Origin: Bradyrhizobium sp. CER78
Lineage (GTDB): Bacteria > Pseudomonadota > Alphaproteobacteria > Rhizobiales > Xanthobacteraceae
Length of the DNA: 64,000 nt
Assembly: GCF_029846235.1 (NCBI RefSeq)
Contig: NZ_JARVWP010000010.1
Location: 1 to 64,000 of the forward strand
Direction: 5' to 3'
This document shows positions 16,170-24,218 of the stretch, in pieces. Both the position numbers and the translations under genes were made by a program. Position 1 is the first letter of the stretch. Each line of letters starts with the position of its first letter. The notes below the pieces were generated by a model, which was given only the letters and a program-made list of their open reading frames with translations, was not told where the DNA came from and did not search any database.

Positions 16170-17014
16170 GCCAGATGCCGCGACCGGACACTGCGGAGCT
16201 GCGGGCCAAGTACCCGGGCGTGTTCGAACGTCCCGCATCGGCGCGGCTGGCGATGCCGGCCATGATCGTGGCGGCGCTCGCGATCTTCGTCTACGGCCTG
16301 GTCGATCTCGACTTCTCGCCGACCAAGCTGATCACCGGGATGAGCCAGCTCGGCTGGATCACCATGATGATGATCCCGCCGAACCCGGGCTCGTCGTTCC
16401 CGCTCTACATGCAGGCGCTCGGCGAGACGCTGTCGATCGCGCTGCTCGGCACTACGCTTGCCGCGCTGCTGGCGTTGCCGGTCAGCCTGTTGGCGGCGCG
16501 CAACGTCATCCCCTCCAATCTGATCCGCTTTCCGGTGCGCCGCTTCCTGGATTCGATCCGCGGCGTCGACACGCTGATCTGGGCGCTGGTCTGGATCAAC
16601 GTCGTCGGCCTCGGACCGTTCGCCGGCGTGCTGGCGATCATGGTCTCCGACTTCGGCGCGTTCGGAAAACTGTTCTCCGAGGCGATCGAGGCCGCGGACC
16701 GCAAGCAGGTCGAGGGTATCCGCGCCTCCGGCGGCAACGCGCTGCACGAGATCCGCTTCGGCCTGCTGCCGCAGGTGCTGCCTGTGATTGCCGGGCAGGT
16801 GCTCTACTTCATCGAGTCGAACACCCGTTCGGCCACCATCATCGGCATCGTCGGCGCCGGCGGCATCGGCCTTCAACTCGCCGAGCAGATCCGCGTGCTG
16901 GAATGGCAGAAGGTGTCGTTCCTGATCCTGATGATCCTGATCGCGGTTGCCGCGATCGACTTCATCTCCAGCAAGCTCCGCTTTGCCATCATCGGTCGGC
17001 GTGCGGTGGTCTAG
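16166..17014 (+). CDS. phnE: phosphonate ABC transporter, permease 2
   Basis: A 282-residue PhnE paralogue, ATG 16166 inside an ATGA overlap with permease 1. It carries the same loop ('SEAIEAADRKQVEGIRASGG') and the 'ATIIGIVGAGGIGLQ' signature, with membrane segments near 30-50, 85-110, 130-160 and 245-265. Two different PhnE subunits in tandem is a common alphaproteobacterial arrangement, each probably supplying half of the channel. It ends the phnCDE1E2 unit and converges on the Na/Pi cotransporter gene. Confidence 0.92.
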   Translation: MSQMPRPDTAELRAKYPGVFERPASARLAMPAMIVAALAIFVYGLVDLDFSPTKLITGMSQLGWITMMMIPPNPGSSFPLYMQALGETLSIALLGTTLAALLALPVSLLAARNVIPSNLIRFPVRRFLDSIRGVDTLIWALVWINVVGLGPFAGVLAIMVSDFGAFGKLFSEAIEAADRKQVEGIRASGGNALHEIRFGLLPQVLPVIAGQVLYFIESNTRSATIIGIVGAGGIGLQLAEQIRVLEWQKVSFLILMILIAVAAIDFISSKLRFAIIGRRAVV

Positions 17015-17025
17015 CCTACGCGATT

Positions 17026-17053
17026 CGCGGCGCGCCTCGATTTCTGCGCCGCG
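17026..17053. terminator. stem-loop between convergent phnE2 and Na/Pi cotransporter genes
   Basis: CGCGGCGC (17026-17033) pairs with GCGCCGCG (17046-17053) around a 12-base loop, filling most of the 39-bp convergent gap. No T tract follows on either strand, so termination is inferred from position only. Confidence 0.4.
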
Positions 17054-18760
17054 CTATGCGCTGCGACCGTGAAGATGCGCGACGGAGCGCCAGGCGTGAT
17101 GCGTGAGCGTTTCAAGGCGTCGTACGGCATCGACGCGAGCGATTGCGTCGTCCGCGTTCGTCGTTCCACTGGCCACTGAGCCGAGCGTAGCTTTGCGGTG
17201 GTCTCTCCGCACTTCGCCGAGCGCTTTCGCACAGTGTTCCAGATGCGCAAGGGCCTGCTCGGTCGATGTCCCGGCTGTAGCGAGTTCCTTCTCTGGGTTG
17301 AGCGACCGCGTCGGCGCAGTTCTCAGCTTGATTTCCGTGGCGCAATCGGAAGCGCCAGGCACGACGGCGACTTCGGCAGCGAGCGATGCCGTGCTACGCA
17401 TGGCGTCCACGCAGATTTCCACCGCGCGCATGTCCTGGGAGCCGCCGGGGAGCCTGCCGAGTTCGATTTCCTCGCCGAGGGTTTCGGCCAGGCGAGACGC
17501 GTGGTCAAGTGCATGCAGTGCGCTGGTGAGGCGCTGCTCCTCATCCTGCGATTCAGGAGGTCCACTTACTTCCGACATGAACTCCTGTGCCTGGCGCAGG
17601 GCAGAGGCAGCTTCCGCCGCTGGCGCGGTGTTCCGTCTCGCCGGGACGGAGACGTCTTGAATCGCGGCTGACAGTGTTGTCGCCAATGATCCGCACATCG
17701 CTTCAAGCACGCGCGCGACCGTGCGTCGCACGGCCTCCACGGTCGCGATCGGAGTCTCGAGCGCTGCTGGATCCAGGCACCTGGTCAGCGGTGAACCTCG
17801 TTCGGGCAGCAGGCGCTCGACGAACCGGGTAAAGCCATTGATTACAGGCAGCAGCACCAGGACGCCGACGACGTTGTAGGCGGTGTGATAGGCTGCAAGC
17901 AGCGTTACGCCACCAATGCTGTCTGAGGCGCGGACCAGAAGGGGAATACTCACGGGCAAGAGCGCCAGCGCAATAGCTGCCGCAATCAGCTTGAACAAGA
18001 TGTACGCGAAGGCCAATCGCTTGGCGGTGCTGCTCGCACCGATTGCCGCCATGGCGGAACTCGTCGCAGTTCCGATGTTCTGCCCAATGATCAGTGCGCA
18101 TGCCTGGTCCAGGCCGATGGCTCCCGCATAGTGTGCCGAGAGTGTCACCGCAATAGCCGCGGTCGATGATTGCATCACGGCGGTCATCACCAGTCCGACG
18201 ACGGCCAGCGCCAGCACCCCGTACAAGCCCGCCCACCAGGTGGTGCCGAGAACGGCCGGCAAGTCCGCCGGGTGCAACCGTTCGGCTAGACCTCCCATGC
18301 CCTGCTGCAGGGTCGTCAGTGCGAACAGCACCAGCGCGAACCCCGCAAGGGCTGCTCCCGCTGCGGATACACGGCCACCGCCCAGCAGTTTGATCAATGC
18401 GCCGACGAAAATCATCGGGAGCGCCGCGGACGTGAGGGAGACGCGAACGCCGATCAGCGCAACAAGCCAGCCGGTTCCCGTGGTTCCGACGTTCGCGCCG
18501 AACACGAGGGCCAGCCCTTGCGGAAAGGTCAGCACACCCGCGCTTACCAGACCGATGGTGGTCATGGTCGTTGCGCTGGACGATTGCACGATCGAGGTCA
18601 CGATGGCGCCCCACAGTGCACCGGATAGCGGGGTCGCCGCTGCCTTGCCGAGGACCGTCCGCAACTTCGATCCGGCGAGTGCCTTAAGGCCGGCGGTCAT
18701 GACACTCATGCCAAGCAGGAACAGACCAACTCCACCTAAGACCGAAATCGCCGTCGACAT
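17054..18760 (-). CDS. Na/Pi cotransporter family protein with PhoU-like C-terminus
   Basis: A 568-residue sodium-phosphate cotransporter (NptA/YjbB type). The two family repeats are 'SIVQSSSATTMTTIGLVSAG' near residue 57 and 'AVMQSSTAAIAVTLSAHYAG' near 195, each with the Q-S-S motif that binds Na+ and phosphate, in a domain of about nine membrane segments ending near 315. The rest is helical and cytosolic, like PhoU-type regulatory tails. It may import or export inorganic phosphate. Sitting between the two plus-strand phn units, it could handle the phosphate released by C-P lyase; that is inference. No PHO-like repeat was seen before its start. Confidence 0.85.
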   Translation of the reverse strand: MSTAISVLGGVGLFLLGMSVMTAGLKALAGSKLRTVLGKAAATPLSGALWGAIVTSIVQSSSATTMTTIGLVSAGVLTFPQGLALVFGANVGTTGTGWLVALIGVRVSLTSAALPMIFVGALIKLLGGGRVSAAGAALAGFALVLFALTTLQQGMGGLAERLHPADLPAVLGTTWWAGLYGVLALAVVGLVMTAVMQSSTAAIAVTLSAHYAGAIGLDQACALIIGQNIGTATSSAMAAIGASSTAKRLAFAYILFKLIAAAIALALLPVSIPLLVRASDSIGGVTLLAAYHTAYNVVGVLVLLPVINGFTRFVERLLPERGSPLTRCLDPAALETPIATVEAVRRTVARVLEAMCGSLATTLSAAIQDVSVPARRNTAPAAEAASALRQAQEFMSEVSGPPESQDEEQRLTSALHALDHASRLAETLGEEIELGRLPGGSQDMRAVEICVDAMRSTASLAAEVAVVPGASDCATEIKLRTAPTRSLNPEKELATAGTSTEQALAHLEHCAKALGEVRRDHRKATLGSVASGTTNADDAIARVDAVRRLETLTHHAWRSVAHLHGRSA

Positions 18761-19184
18761 GCGCGCTCTCTTCGCAGTGCACCGACAATTGGACCAATCA
18801 ACCTAAAGCAGCGGCGCCTTGAAGTCAGCAGTAGACGACGGGTCGTCGTCCGCGGATCAAACGGTGGCTTTCAGTCGCGACTGCCCCGTCTGAGTTCTGG
18901 CGACGCTGACCGCTGAGCGTTGGAACTGGCAATCGTGGGGCCGCTTGCGTACGGCAGCAGCACCGGCGCGAACTGGATGCCGCCGGACAAAGTTTGCCGC
19001 GAGTCCTTGTTCGAGACACATGCGACAATGCCGCTTACTCAATTGCACCGAGCACTTGAAGCATCTCGGGATTGTGAACCTGCGTGTCTGATTAGCCGAC
19101 AAGAGACTTTCGGTCCGTGCTAAATTTCGGTCGCGCATCAAAAGCGCAATAGGGGCAGCACTTCGATTCAACAGGGAGTGTTCA
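18761..19184. other. 424-bp gap with no recognisable gene
   Basis: The region lies between the divergent Na/Pi cotransporter and DUF1269 genes. It is visibly less GC-rich than its surroundings, and short ORFs on both strands lack family resemblance or good ribosome-binding sites. A small GACGAC/GTCGTC hairpin at 18834-18847 is the only symmetry noted. It presumably holds both promoters, but none can be assigned. Confidence 0.5.
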
Positions 19185-19685
19185 ATGTCAGATCTCGTTG
19201 CGATCGTGTACCCATCCGAAGTCAAAGCAGAGGAAGTTCGGCAAAAAATACTCAAGCTTCAGAGCGAGTATCTGATCACGATCAGCGATGCCGTGATCGC
19301 AGTTAAAACGGGGGACTCCGTAAAGCTCAATCAGCTCGTAAACACCACCATGACCGGCGCAGCGAGTGGCAGCTTCTGGGGGCTGCTCTTGGGGATGGTC
19401 TTCCTGAATCCTCTTCTCGGCGTGGCTCTCGGAGCCGGCGCAGGCGCCTTGAGCGGTGCACTGACCGATTTCGGAATCAGAGACCAGTTCATGAAGGATC
19501 TCGCGTCGAAGGTAAAATCGGGAGATGCCGTTCTGTTCCTGCTGATCCAATCCATGACCTCAGACAAGGTTCTCAATGCGATCAAGGACGCAGGAGGGAT
19601 CGTCCTGACGACCTCGCTCGATGAAAAGAAAGAGCAGCACCTACGCGACACTCTCGCAGCCGCAACTCAGGCCAAGGCTGCCTAG
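19185..19685 (+). CDS. DUF1269 domain membrane-associated protein
   Basis: A 166-residue DUF1269 protein with a good start (GGGAG about nine bases before ATG 19185). An N-terminal alpha/beta half ('SDLVAIVYPSEVKAEEVRQK') leads to a glycine-rich hydrophobic hairpin near residues 55-88 ('GSFWGLLLGMVFLNPLLGVA') that may insert in the membrane, then a soluble C-terminal half. The family is widespread in proteobacteria and has no settled function; stress-linked expression has been suggested. It stands alone between the phosphonate units, with lower GC in the preceding gap. Confidence 0.82.
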   Translation: MSDLVAIVYPSEVKAEEVRQKILKLQSEYLITISDAVIAVKTGDSVKLNQLVNTTMTGAASGSFWGLLLGMVFLNPLLGVALGAGAGALSGALTDFGIRDQFMKDLASKVKSGDAVLFLLIQSMTSDKVLNAIKDAGGIVLTTSLDEKKEQHLRDTLAAATQAKAA

Positions 19686-19816
19686 CGAGTGAGCCAAGGC
19701 CTGGCGCCAGCGCCATAGCTTGGTCGGGTGCCCGCGAAGGAGGCCGGCTGCAGCCATGCGGGTTCGCGGCCGCTCAGCCGGTTGCCTTCCGCGCTGTCAA
19801 AAGCCGGGAGAAATTC

Positions 19817-20191
19817 ATGCGCAAATTGCTTCTATGGGGGCTCGCACTTGGGATTGCTTCGGTGGCGATTACGGCGACCAGCGGTCGTTCGCAATCCGGC
19901 CTTATTGCGCCGCTGGGCCTGCGCCAGGCCGCCGACGAGCTTCGTCTCGTGGAAACTGTCCAATTCACCTGGAGGGGCCAGCGCTACTGTTGGTACAGTA
20001 GGGGATGGCGCGGTGGTGGCTGGTATCGGTGTGGTTTTGGTTCAAGGCGCGGCATGGGCTGGGGTGGTCCGGCGGGATGGCACGGATGGCGACGGCCGGG
20101 CCACCGCCCGGTCACACGGCCTCCAAGACCTGGTCGGCCAGGGATCCAGCGTCCGCAACCACTCCCGCAACCACTCCCTGGCAGGAGCTGA
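19817..20191 (+). CDS. small secreted Gly/Trp/Arg-rich protein
   Basis: A 124-residue protein with a signal peptide (about residues 1-25, 'LLLWGLALGIASVAITATSG'). The mature part has 'VQFTWRGQRYCWYSRGWRGG', a tract rich in G, W, Y and R, and a Pro/Arg-rich tail. Similar small secreted proteins with a 'YCWY..GW.G.GWY.CG' core are common in Bradyrhizobium and have no known function. The two cysteines could form a disulphide. ATG 19817 follows GGGAG with suitable spacing. The stop is 111 bp before the tail-to-tail phnF gene. Confidence 0.65.
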   Translation: MRKLLLWGLALGIASVAITATSGRSQSGLIAPLGLRQAADELRLVETVQFTWRGQRYCWYSRGWRGGGWYRCGFGSRRGMGWGGPAGWHGWRRPGHRPVTRPPRPGRPGIQRPQPLPQPLPGRS

Positions 20192-20302
20192 TGGCTGCTT
20201 TGTCTGAGTCAAGGTGAGACCGCAACGGCAGATGCCGAGGTGCCCGTCCCCAAAACAAGACATCGGGCCTTGCAGGCTCGACCGTCCAGCAAGAGGGTAA
20301 CG

Positions 20303-21028
20303 TCAGCCGTTCTCGACCAGGAATTCCACGCGTTCGGCGGCGAAGCGCGAGCGCTTGGTCACCAGCGGCCGGTCCAGCATATCGACGTCGGTGGCGTCGA
20401 CCACCAGCACCGGCCGTCCCAGCGGCAGATCGAGCCGTGCGGCGTCGGTCGCATCGACGATCGCCGCGGTGATCCGGGTCGAGGCGCGGTGGTAATCCTT
20501 CACGCCGTAATGCCCGAGCAGCTTCGTCATCGAGCGAACGTCGGCGAACACGCTGCCGGCATCGGGAAACCGCTCGGCCGACAGCCAGGTGGTGGAGACG
20601 CAGATCGGCGTCCGGTCGGCGAGCCGCACCGCTTCGATTCGGATCAGCGGCGCGCCGATCTTCAGGCCGAGCTCGCGCGCGATCTCGCGATTGGCGACAT
20701 CGCTGCCGGCATCGATCAACTGGCCGCGCGGCTCGTGGCCGCCGGCGCCGACGATCTCCGAAAATCGCGTGCGTGAGCGCAAGGGATAGGCGAGGCGCTG
20801 GGCTTCGACATAGGTGCCGCTGCCGCGCTCGGCGCGCACCAGGCCGCGCTCCGCCAATGCGGCGAGCGCGCGCCGCACGGTGTGGCGGTTGACCCGGTAA
20901 GTCTCGGCGATCTCCATCTCGCCCGGCAGCTTTTCGCCGGCGGCAAAGCGGCCGTCAGCGATGCCGCGCTCAATGCCGTCGGCGACTTGCCGCCACAAGG
21001 CGACGCCGGAACTTTCCTGCATGCTCAT
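20303..21028 (-). CDS. phnF: phosphonate metabolism regulator, GntR/HutC family
   Basis: A 241-residue GntR-family regulator. The winged helix is at about residues 10-78 ('LPGEMEIAETYRVNRHTVRR', then 'ALAALAERGLVRAERGSGTY'), followed by a UTRA ligand-binding domain to the C-terminus ('STTWLSAERFPDAG', 'TRITAAIVDATDAARLDLPL'), the PhnF/HutC architecture. It is divergent from phnG across 115 bp containing a perfect 14+14 bp inverted repeat, its probable operator. PhnF proteins repress phosphonate genes; the effector is not evident. Position and domains make the name secure. Confidence 0.9.
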   Translation of the reverse strand: MSMQESSGVALWRQVADGIERGIADGRFAAGEKLPGEMEIAETYRVNRHTVRRALAALAERGLVRAERGSGTYVEAQRLAYPLRSRTRFSEIVGAGGHEPRGQLIDAGSDVANREIARELGLKIGAPLIRIEAVRLADRTPICVSTTWLSAERFPDAGSVFADVRSMTKLLGHYGVKDYHRASTRITAAIVDATDAARLDLPLGRPVLVVDATDVDMLDRPLVTKRSRFAAERVEFLVENG

Positions 21029-21055
21029 CGCGCGGTGATACCAGAAATCTTCGGT

Positions 21056-21073
21056 TTGTCACGAAACAGTCAT
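21056..21073 (+). promoter_or_regulatory. candidate PHO box for phnGHIJKLMN
   Basis: TTGTCACGAAACAGTCAT contains two heptamers, TTGTCAC and CAGTCAT, at the 11-bp period of PhoB sites (consensus CTGTCAT repeated). Nine bases downstream is TTATCA (21083-21088), a possible -10, which is the usual PHO-box geometry for phnG transcription. Confidence 0.65.
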
Positions 21074-21084
21074 GGCGCTCGGTT

Positions 21085-21116
21085 ATCAAGTTGTCTATTA
21101 TCATAGACAACTTGAT
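21085..21116. promoter_or_regulatory. candidate PhnF operator, perfect 14+14 bp inverted repeat
   Basis: ATCAAGTTGTCTAT (21085-21098), a 4-bp centre TATC, and its exact reverse complement ATAGACAACTTGAT (21103-21116). It overlaps the proposed phnG -10 and lies 28 bp before the phnG start and 57 bp from phnF. The GTCTAT/ATAGAC core is of the kind HutC/PhnF regulators bind. Binding would block phnG transcription and possibly phnF itself. Confidence 0.8.
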
Positions 21117-21143
21117 ACAGGCAAGGTTGCCCAAAGGTTGCAC

Positions 21144-21617
21144 ATGAATCCGACCATGAGTTCGACCGGACCAGACAGCAAGCAGGCCCAGCGCAAGGCC
21201 GCGATGACCGTGCTGGCGCACTCTGCCGCCGCCGACATCGCAGGCAGGCTGGCGGCGATCGCGATACCGAAGCATGAGAACCTGCGCGAGCCGGAGAACG
21301 GCCTCGTGATGATGCGCGGACGGGTCGGCGGCGACGGCGCGCCGTTCAATCTCGGCGAGGCGACGGTGTCGCGCGCGGCGGTGCGGCTTGCGAGCGGCGA
21401 GGTCGGCTTCGGCTACACGCTCGGCCGCGATGCGCAGAAGGCGCAGATGATCGCGCTGTGCGACGCCATGGTGCAGTCGGTGGAATTGTCCGGCGAGGTG
21501 GAGGCCAAGGTGATCGCGCCGCTGCGCGCGGCTGTGAATGCCGAGCGCAGCCGCAAGGCCGCCGAGACCGCGGCGACGCGGGTTGATTTCTACACGATGG
21601 TGCGCGGTGAGGGGTGA
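21144..21617 (+). CDS. phnG: C-P lyase subunit PhnG
   Basis: A 157-residue PhnG. ATG 21144 (AAGG seven bases upstream) is preferred to the longer in-frame reading, which would start inside the PHO box; ATG 21156 is also possible. The family core 'RKAAMTVLAHSAAADIAGRL' and 'PFNLGEATVSRAAVRLASGEVGFG' are clear. PhnG is part of the PhnGHIJ core complex which, with PhnL help, transfers ribose triphosphate to the phosphonate and cleaves the C-P bond. First gene of an eight-gene tight operon, 4 bp before phnH. Confidence 0.93.
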   Translation: MNPTMSSTGPDSKQAQRKAAMTVLAHSAAADIAGRLAAIAIPKHENLREPENGLVMMRGRVGGDGAPFNLGEATVSRAAVRLASGEVGFGYTLGRDAQKAQMIALCDAMVQSVELSGEVEAKVIAPLRAAVNAERSRKAAETAATRVDFYTMVRGEG

Positions 21618-21621
21618 TGCA

Positions 21622-22230
21622 ATGACGACGATTGCCGAAATGCCCGCAGGCTTTGCCGACAAGGTGCTGTCGGCGCAATCAACGTTCCGTTCCGTGATGG
21701 ATGCGATGGCACGCCCGGGCAGCGTGCAGCGCGTCGCCGCCAGCGTCGGAACGCCGGCCGGCATGATGCGCGGCGCGGCCGCGATCGCGCTGACGCTGTT
21801 CGATCACGACACGCCGATCTGGCTCGACGCCGCGATGTCGGCGACGCCTGACGTCGCCCGCTGGCTCAAGTTTCACGCCAGCGCGCCGGTAGTCGGGGAT
21901 TCCTCGATCGCGAGCTTTGCCCTGATCGGCGATGCCGTGAACCTGCCGGCGCTGGAGCGCTTCGCGTTCGGCAGCAGCGAATATCCTGATCGCTCGACCA
22001 CGCTGATCCTGCAGGTCGACAGCCTGACGCAGGGCCCGGCCTTCGAGCTGAAGGGGCCCGGCATCGACGGCAGTGCGGTGTTGCAGGCGATGATCAAGCC
22101 GCGCGATTTGTTCCAGCGGCTGTCGATCAATGAAGTCCTGTTCCCGCGCGGCATCGATGTCGTGCTGGTTCATGACGACAATATTGTCGCGATCCCGCGC
22201 ACCACGCGGCTGATCGCAAGCGGAGTGTGA
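21622..22230 (+). CDS. phnH: C-P lyase subunit PhnH
   Basis: A 202-residue PhnH, ATG 21622. Family segments 'ADKVLSAQSTFRSVMDAMARPG' (split here at about residues 10-31), 'ALTLFDHDTPIWLD' and 'FPRGIDVVLVHDDNIVAIPRTTR' are all present. PhnH is a structural subunit of the C-P lyase core, with a PLP-transferase-like fold but no cofactor. Spacing of 4 bp from phnG and 3 bp to phnI indicates one transcript. Confidence 0.93.
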   Translation: MTTIAEMPAGFADKVLSAQSTFRSVMDAMARPGSVQRVAASVGTPAGMMRGAAAIALTLFDHDTPIWLDAAMSATPDVARWLKFHASAPVVGDSSIASFALIGDAVNLPALERFAFGSSEYPDRSTTLILQVDSLTQGPAFELKGPGIDGSAVLQAMIKPRDLFQRLSINEVLFPRGIDVVLVHDDNIVAIPRTTRLIASGV

Positions 22231-22233
22231 GCG

Positions 22234-23337
22234 ATGTATGTAGCCGTCAAGGGAGGCGAGCGCGCCATCGAGAATGCTCATCGGCTGCTGGCGCATGAGC
22301 GGCGCGGCGATCGCGATGTGCCCGAGGTGACGCTGGCGCAGATCTCCGAACAGCTCGCGCTCGGCGTCGACCGCGTGATGACCGAGGGTTCGCTGTATGA
22401 CCGCGAGCTTGCGGCGCTCGCGATCAAGCAGGCGCGCGGCGACATGATCGAGGCGATCTTCCTGGTTCGCGCCTTCCGCGCCACGCTGCCGCGGTTCGGC
22501 GCGACCGAGCCGGTCAACACCGGCGAGATGCTGGTGCGGCGGCGCATCTCCTCGACCTTCAAGGACGTTCCTGGCGGCCAGATCCTCGGGCCGACCTTCG
22601 ACTACACCCATCGCCTGCTCGACCCGCAGCTCGCGGAGGGCTTTGTGCCGGAGCAGCCGGCGACCGCCGAGGCGTCGCAGGCGGCAACGCCGCGGGTCAC
22701 CGACATTCTCGGCCGCGACGGCCTGATCGAGACGTCGCCGCAGGCAGATAGCAATGCACCGGTCGGCGACCTCACCCGTGAGCCGCTGAGCTTCCCGGCC
22801 GATCGCGACCTGCGGCTGCAGAATCTGGCGCGCGGTGACGAGGGCTTCCTGCTCGCGCTCGGCTATTCGACGCAGCGCGGTTATGGGCGCAACCACCCGT
22901 TCGCCGGCGAGATCCGCTTCGGCGAGGTCGAGGTCGAATTCTTCGCCGAGGATGTCGGCTTCGCGGTGCCGCTCGGCTCCGTCGAGCTGACCGAATGCCA
23001 GATGGTCAACCAGTTCAAGGGCTCGACGACCGAGGCGCCGTGCTTCACCCGCGGCTATGGCCTCGCCTTCGGCCAGAGCGAACGCAAGACCATGTCGATG
23101 GCGCTGGTCGACCGTGCGCTCCGCGCGCGCGAGCTCGGCGAAGAGGCCGGGGCGCCGGCGCAGGACGAGGAGTTCGTGATGTCGCACTCCGACAATGTCC
23201 AGTCGACCGGCTTCGTCGAACATCTCAAGCTGCCACATTACGTCGACTTCCAGTCCGAGCTCGGCCTGCTGCGCAAGCTGCGACAGGAATTCGCCGAGGC
23301 CAATCAGGCGGTCGAACTGCAGGAGGCCGCGGAATGA
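22234..23337 (+). CDS. phnI: C-P lyase subunit PhnI (nucleosidase/transferase)
   Basis: A 367-residue PhnI starting at ATG 22234. It opens with 'MYVAVKGGERAIENAHRLL', the standard PhnI N-terminus, and has 'RRISSTFKDVPGGQILGPTFDYTHRLLD' around residues 95-125 and 'SHSDNVQSTGFVEHLKLPHY' near 315-335. PhnI displaces adenine from ATP with the phosphonate, giving ribose-1-phosphonate triphosphate, when bound to PhnG, PhnH and PhnL. Its stop overlaps the phnJ start (ATGA). Confidence 0.94.
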   Translation: MYVAVKGGERAIENAHRLLAHERRGDRDVPEVTLAQISEQLALGVDRVMTEGSLYDRELAALAIKQARGDMIEAIFLVRAFRATLPRFGATEPVNTGEMLVRRRISSTFKDVPGGQILGPTFDYTHRLLDPQLAEGFVPEQPATAEASQAATPRVTDILGRDGLIETSPQADSNAPVGDLTREPLSFPADRDLRLQNLARGDEGFLLALGYSTQRGYGRNHPFAGEIRFGEVEVEFFAEDVGFAVPLGSVELTECQMVNQFKGSTTEAPCFTRGYGLAFGQSERKTMSMALVDRALRARELGEEAGAPAQDEEFVMSHSDNVQSTGFVEHLKLPHYVDFQSELGLLRKLRQEFAEANQAVELQEAAE

Positions 23338-24218
23338 ACGCGCCGACATACAACTTCGCCTATCTCGACGAGCAGACCAAGCGGATGATCCGCCGCGCGA
23401 TCCTCAAGGCGATCGCGATTCCCGGCTATCAGGTGCCGTTCGCGAGCCGCGAGATGCCGATGCCCTATGGCTGGGGCACCGGCGGCGTGCAGGTGACGGC
23501 GGCGATCCTCGGCCCCGACGACGTGCTGAAGGTGATCGACCAGGGCTCGGACGACACCACCAACGCGATCTCGATCCGCAAGTTCTTCGGCAAGACCACG
23601 GGCGTTGCGACCACGACCTCGACCACGGATGCGACCGTGATCCAGACCCGGCACCGGATTCCCGAGGCGTCGCTGCATGCGGGACAGGTGCTGGTCTATC
23701 AGGTGCCGATCCCCGAGCCGCTGCGCTTCCTCGAGCCGCGCGAGACCGAGACGCGGCGCATGCACGCGCTCGCCGAATACGGGCTGATGCATGTCAAGCT
23801 TTACGAGGACATCGCGCGCTTCGGCCACATCGCGACCGCCTACGCCTATCCGGTGAAGGTCAACGCGCGCTACGTGATGGACCCGTCGCCGACGCCGAAA
23901 TTCGACAATCCGAAGATGGACAATTGCGCGGCGCTGCAGCTGTTCGGCGCCGGCCGCGAGAAGCGCATCTACGCGATCCCGCCCTACACCACGGTGGTGT
24001 CGCTGGATTTCGAGGATCATCCGTTCACGCGCTATCGCTTCAACGCGCCCTGCGCGCTGTGCGGCGCCGACAATTCCTATCTCGACGAGATCGTCACCGA
24101 CGACAAGGGCGGGCGGATGTTCGTCTGCTCCGATACCGACTTCTGCGAGCAACGCCAGGCCGCCGGTCATCACGGCACCGAGAGCGCGGCGCCGCACAAG
24201 GAGAAGGCGCATGTCTGA
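23334..24218 (+). CDS. phnJ: C-P lyase catalytic radical-SAM subunit PhnJ
   Basis: A 294-residue PhnJ from ATG 23334 inside an ATGA overlap with phnI. The catalytic Cys pattern C-x2-C-x21-C-x5-C is intact at C240, C243, C265 and C271, one position earlier than in the E. coli enzyme, and the glycyl-radical Gly is G31 in 'IPGYQVPFASREMPMPYG'. PhnJ uses a [4Fe-4S] cluster and S-adenosylmethionine to break the C-P bond, giving ribose cyclic phosphate and an alkane. All key residues are present, so an active enzyme is expected. It overlaps phnK by 8 bp. Confidence 0.96.
   Translation: MNAPTYNFAYLDEQTKRMIRRAILKAIAIPGYQVPFASREMPMPYGWGTGGVQVTAAILGPDDVLKVIDQGSDDTTNAISIRKFFGKTTGVATTTSTTDATVIQTRHRIPEASLHAGQVLVYQVPIPEPLRFLEPRETETRRMHALAEYGLMHVKLYEDIARFGHIATAYAYPVKVNARYVMDPSPTPKFDNPKMDNCAALQLFGAGREKRIYAIPPYTTVVSLDFEDHPFTRYRFNAPCALCGADNSYLDEIVTDDKGGRMFVCSDTDFCEQRQAAGHHGTESAAPHKEKAHV

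Noticed and set aside
18857..19255. 132-residue minus-strand frame in the 18.8-19.2 kb gap
   Set aside because: It overlaps the DUF1269 start, lacks a ribosome-binding site and shows no family resemblance.
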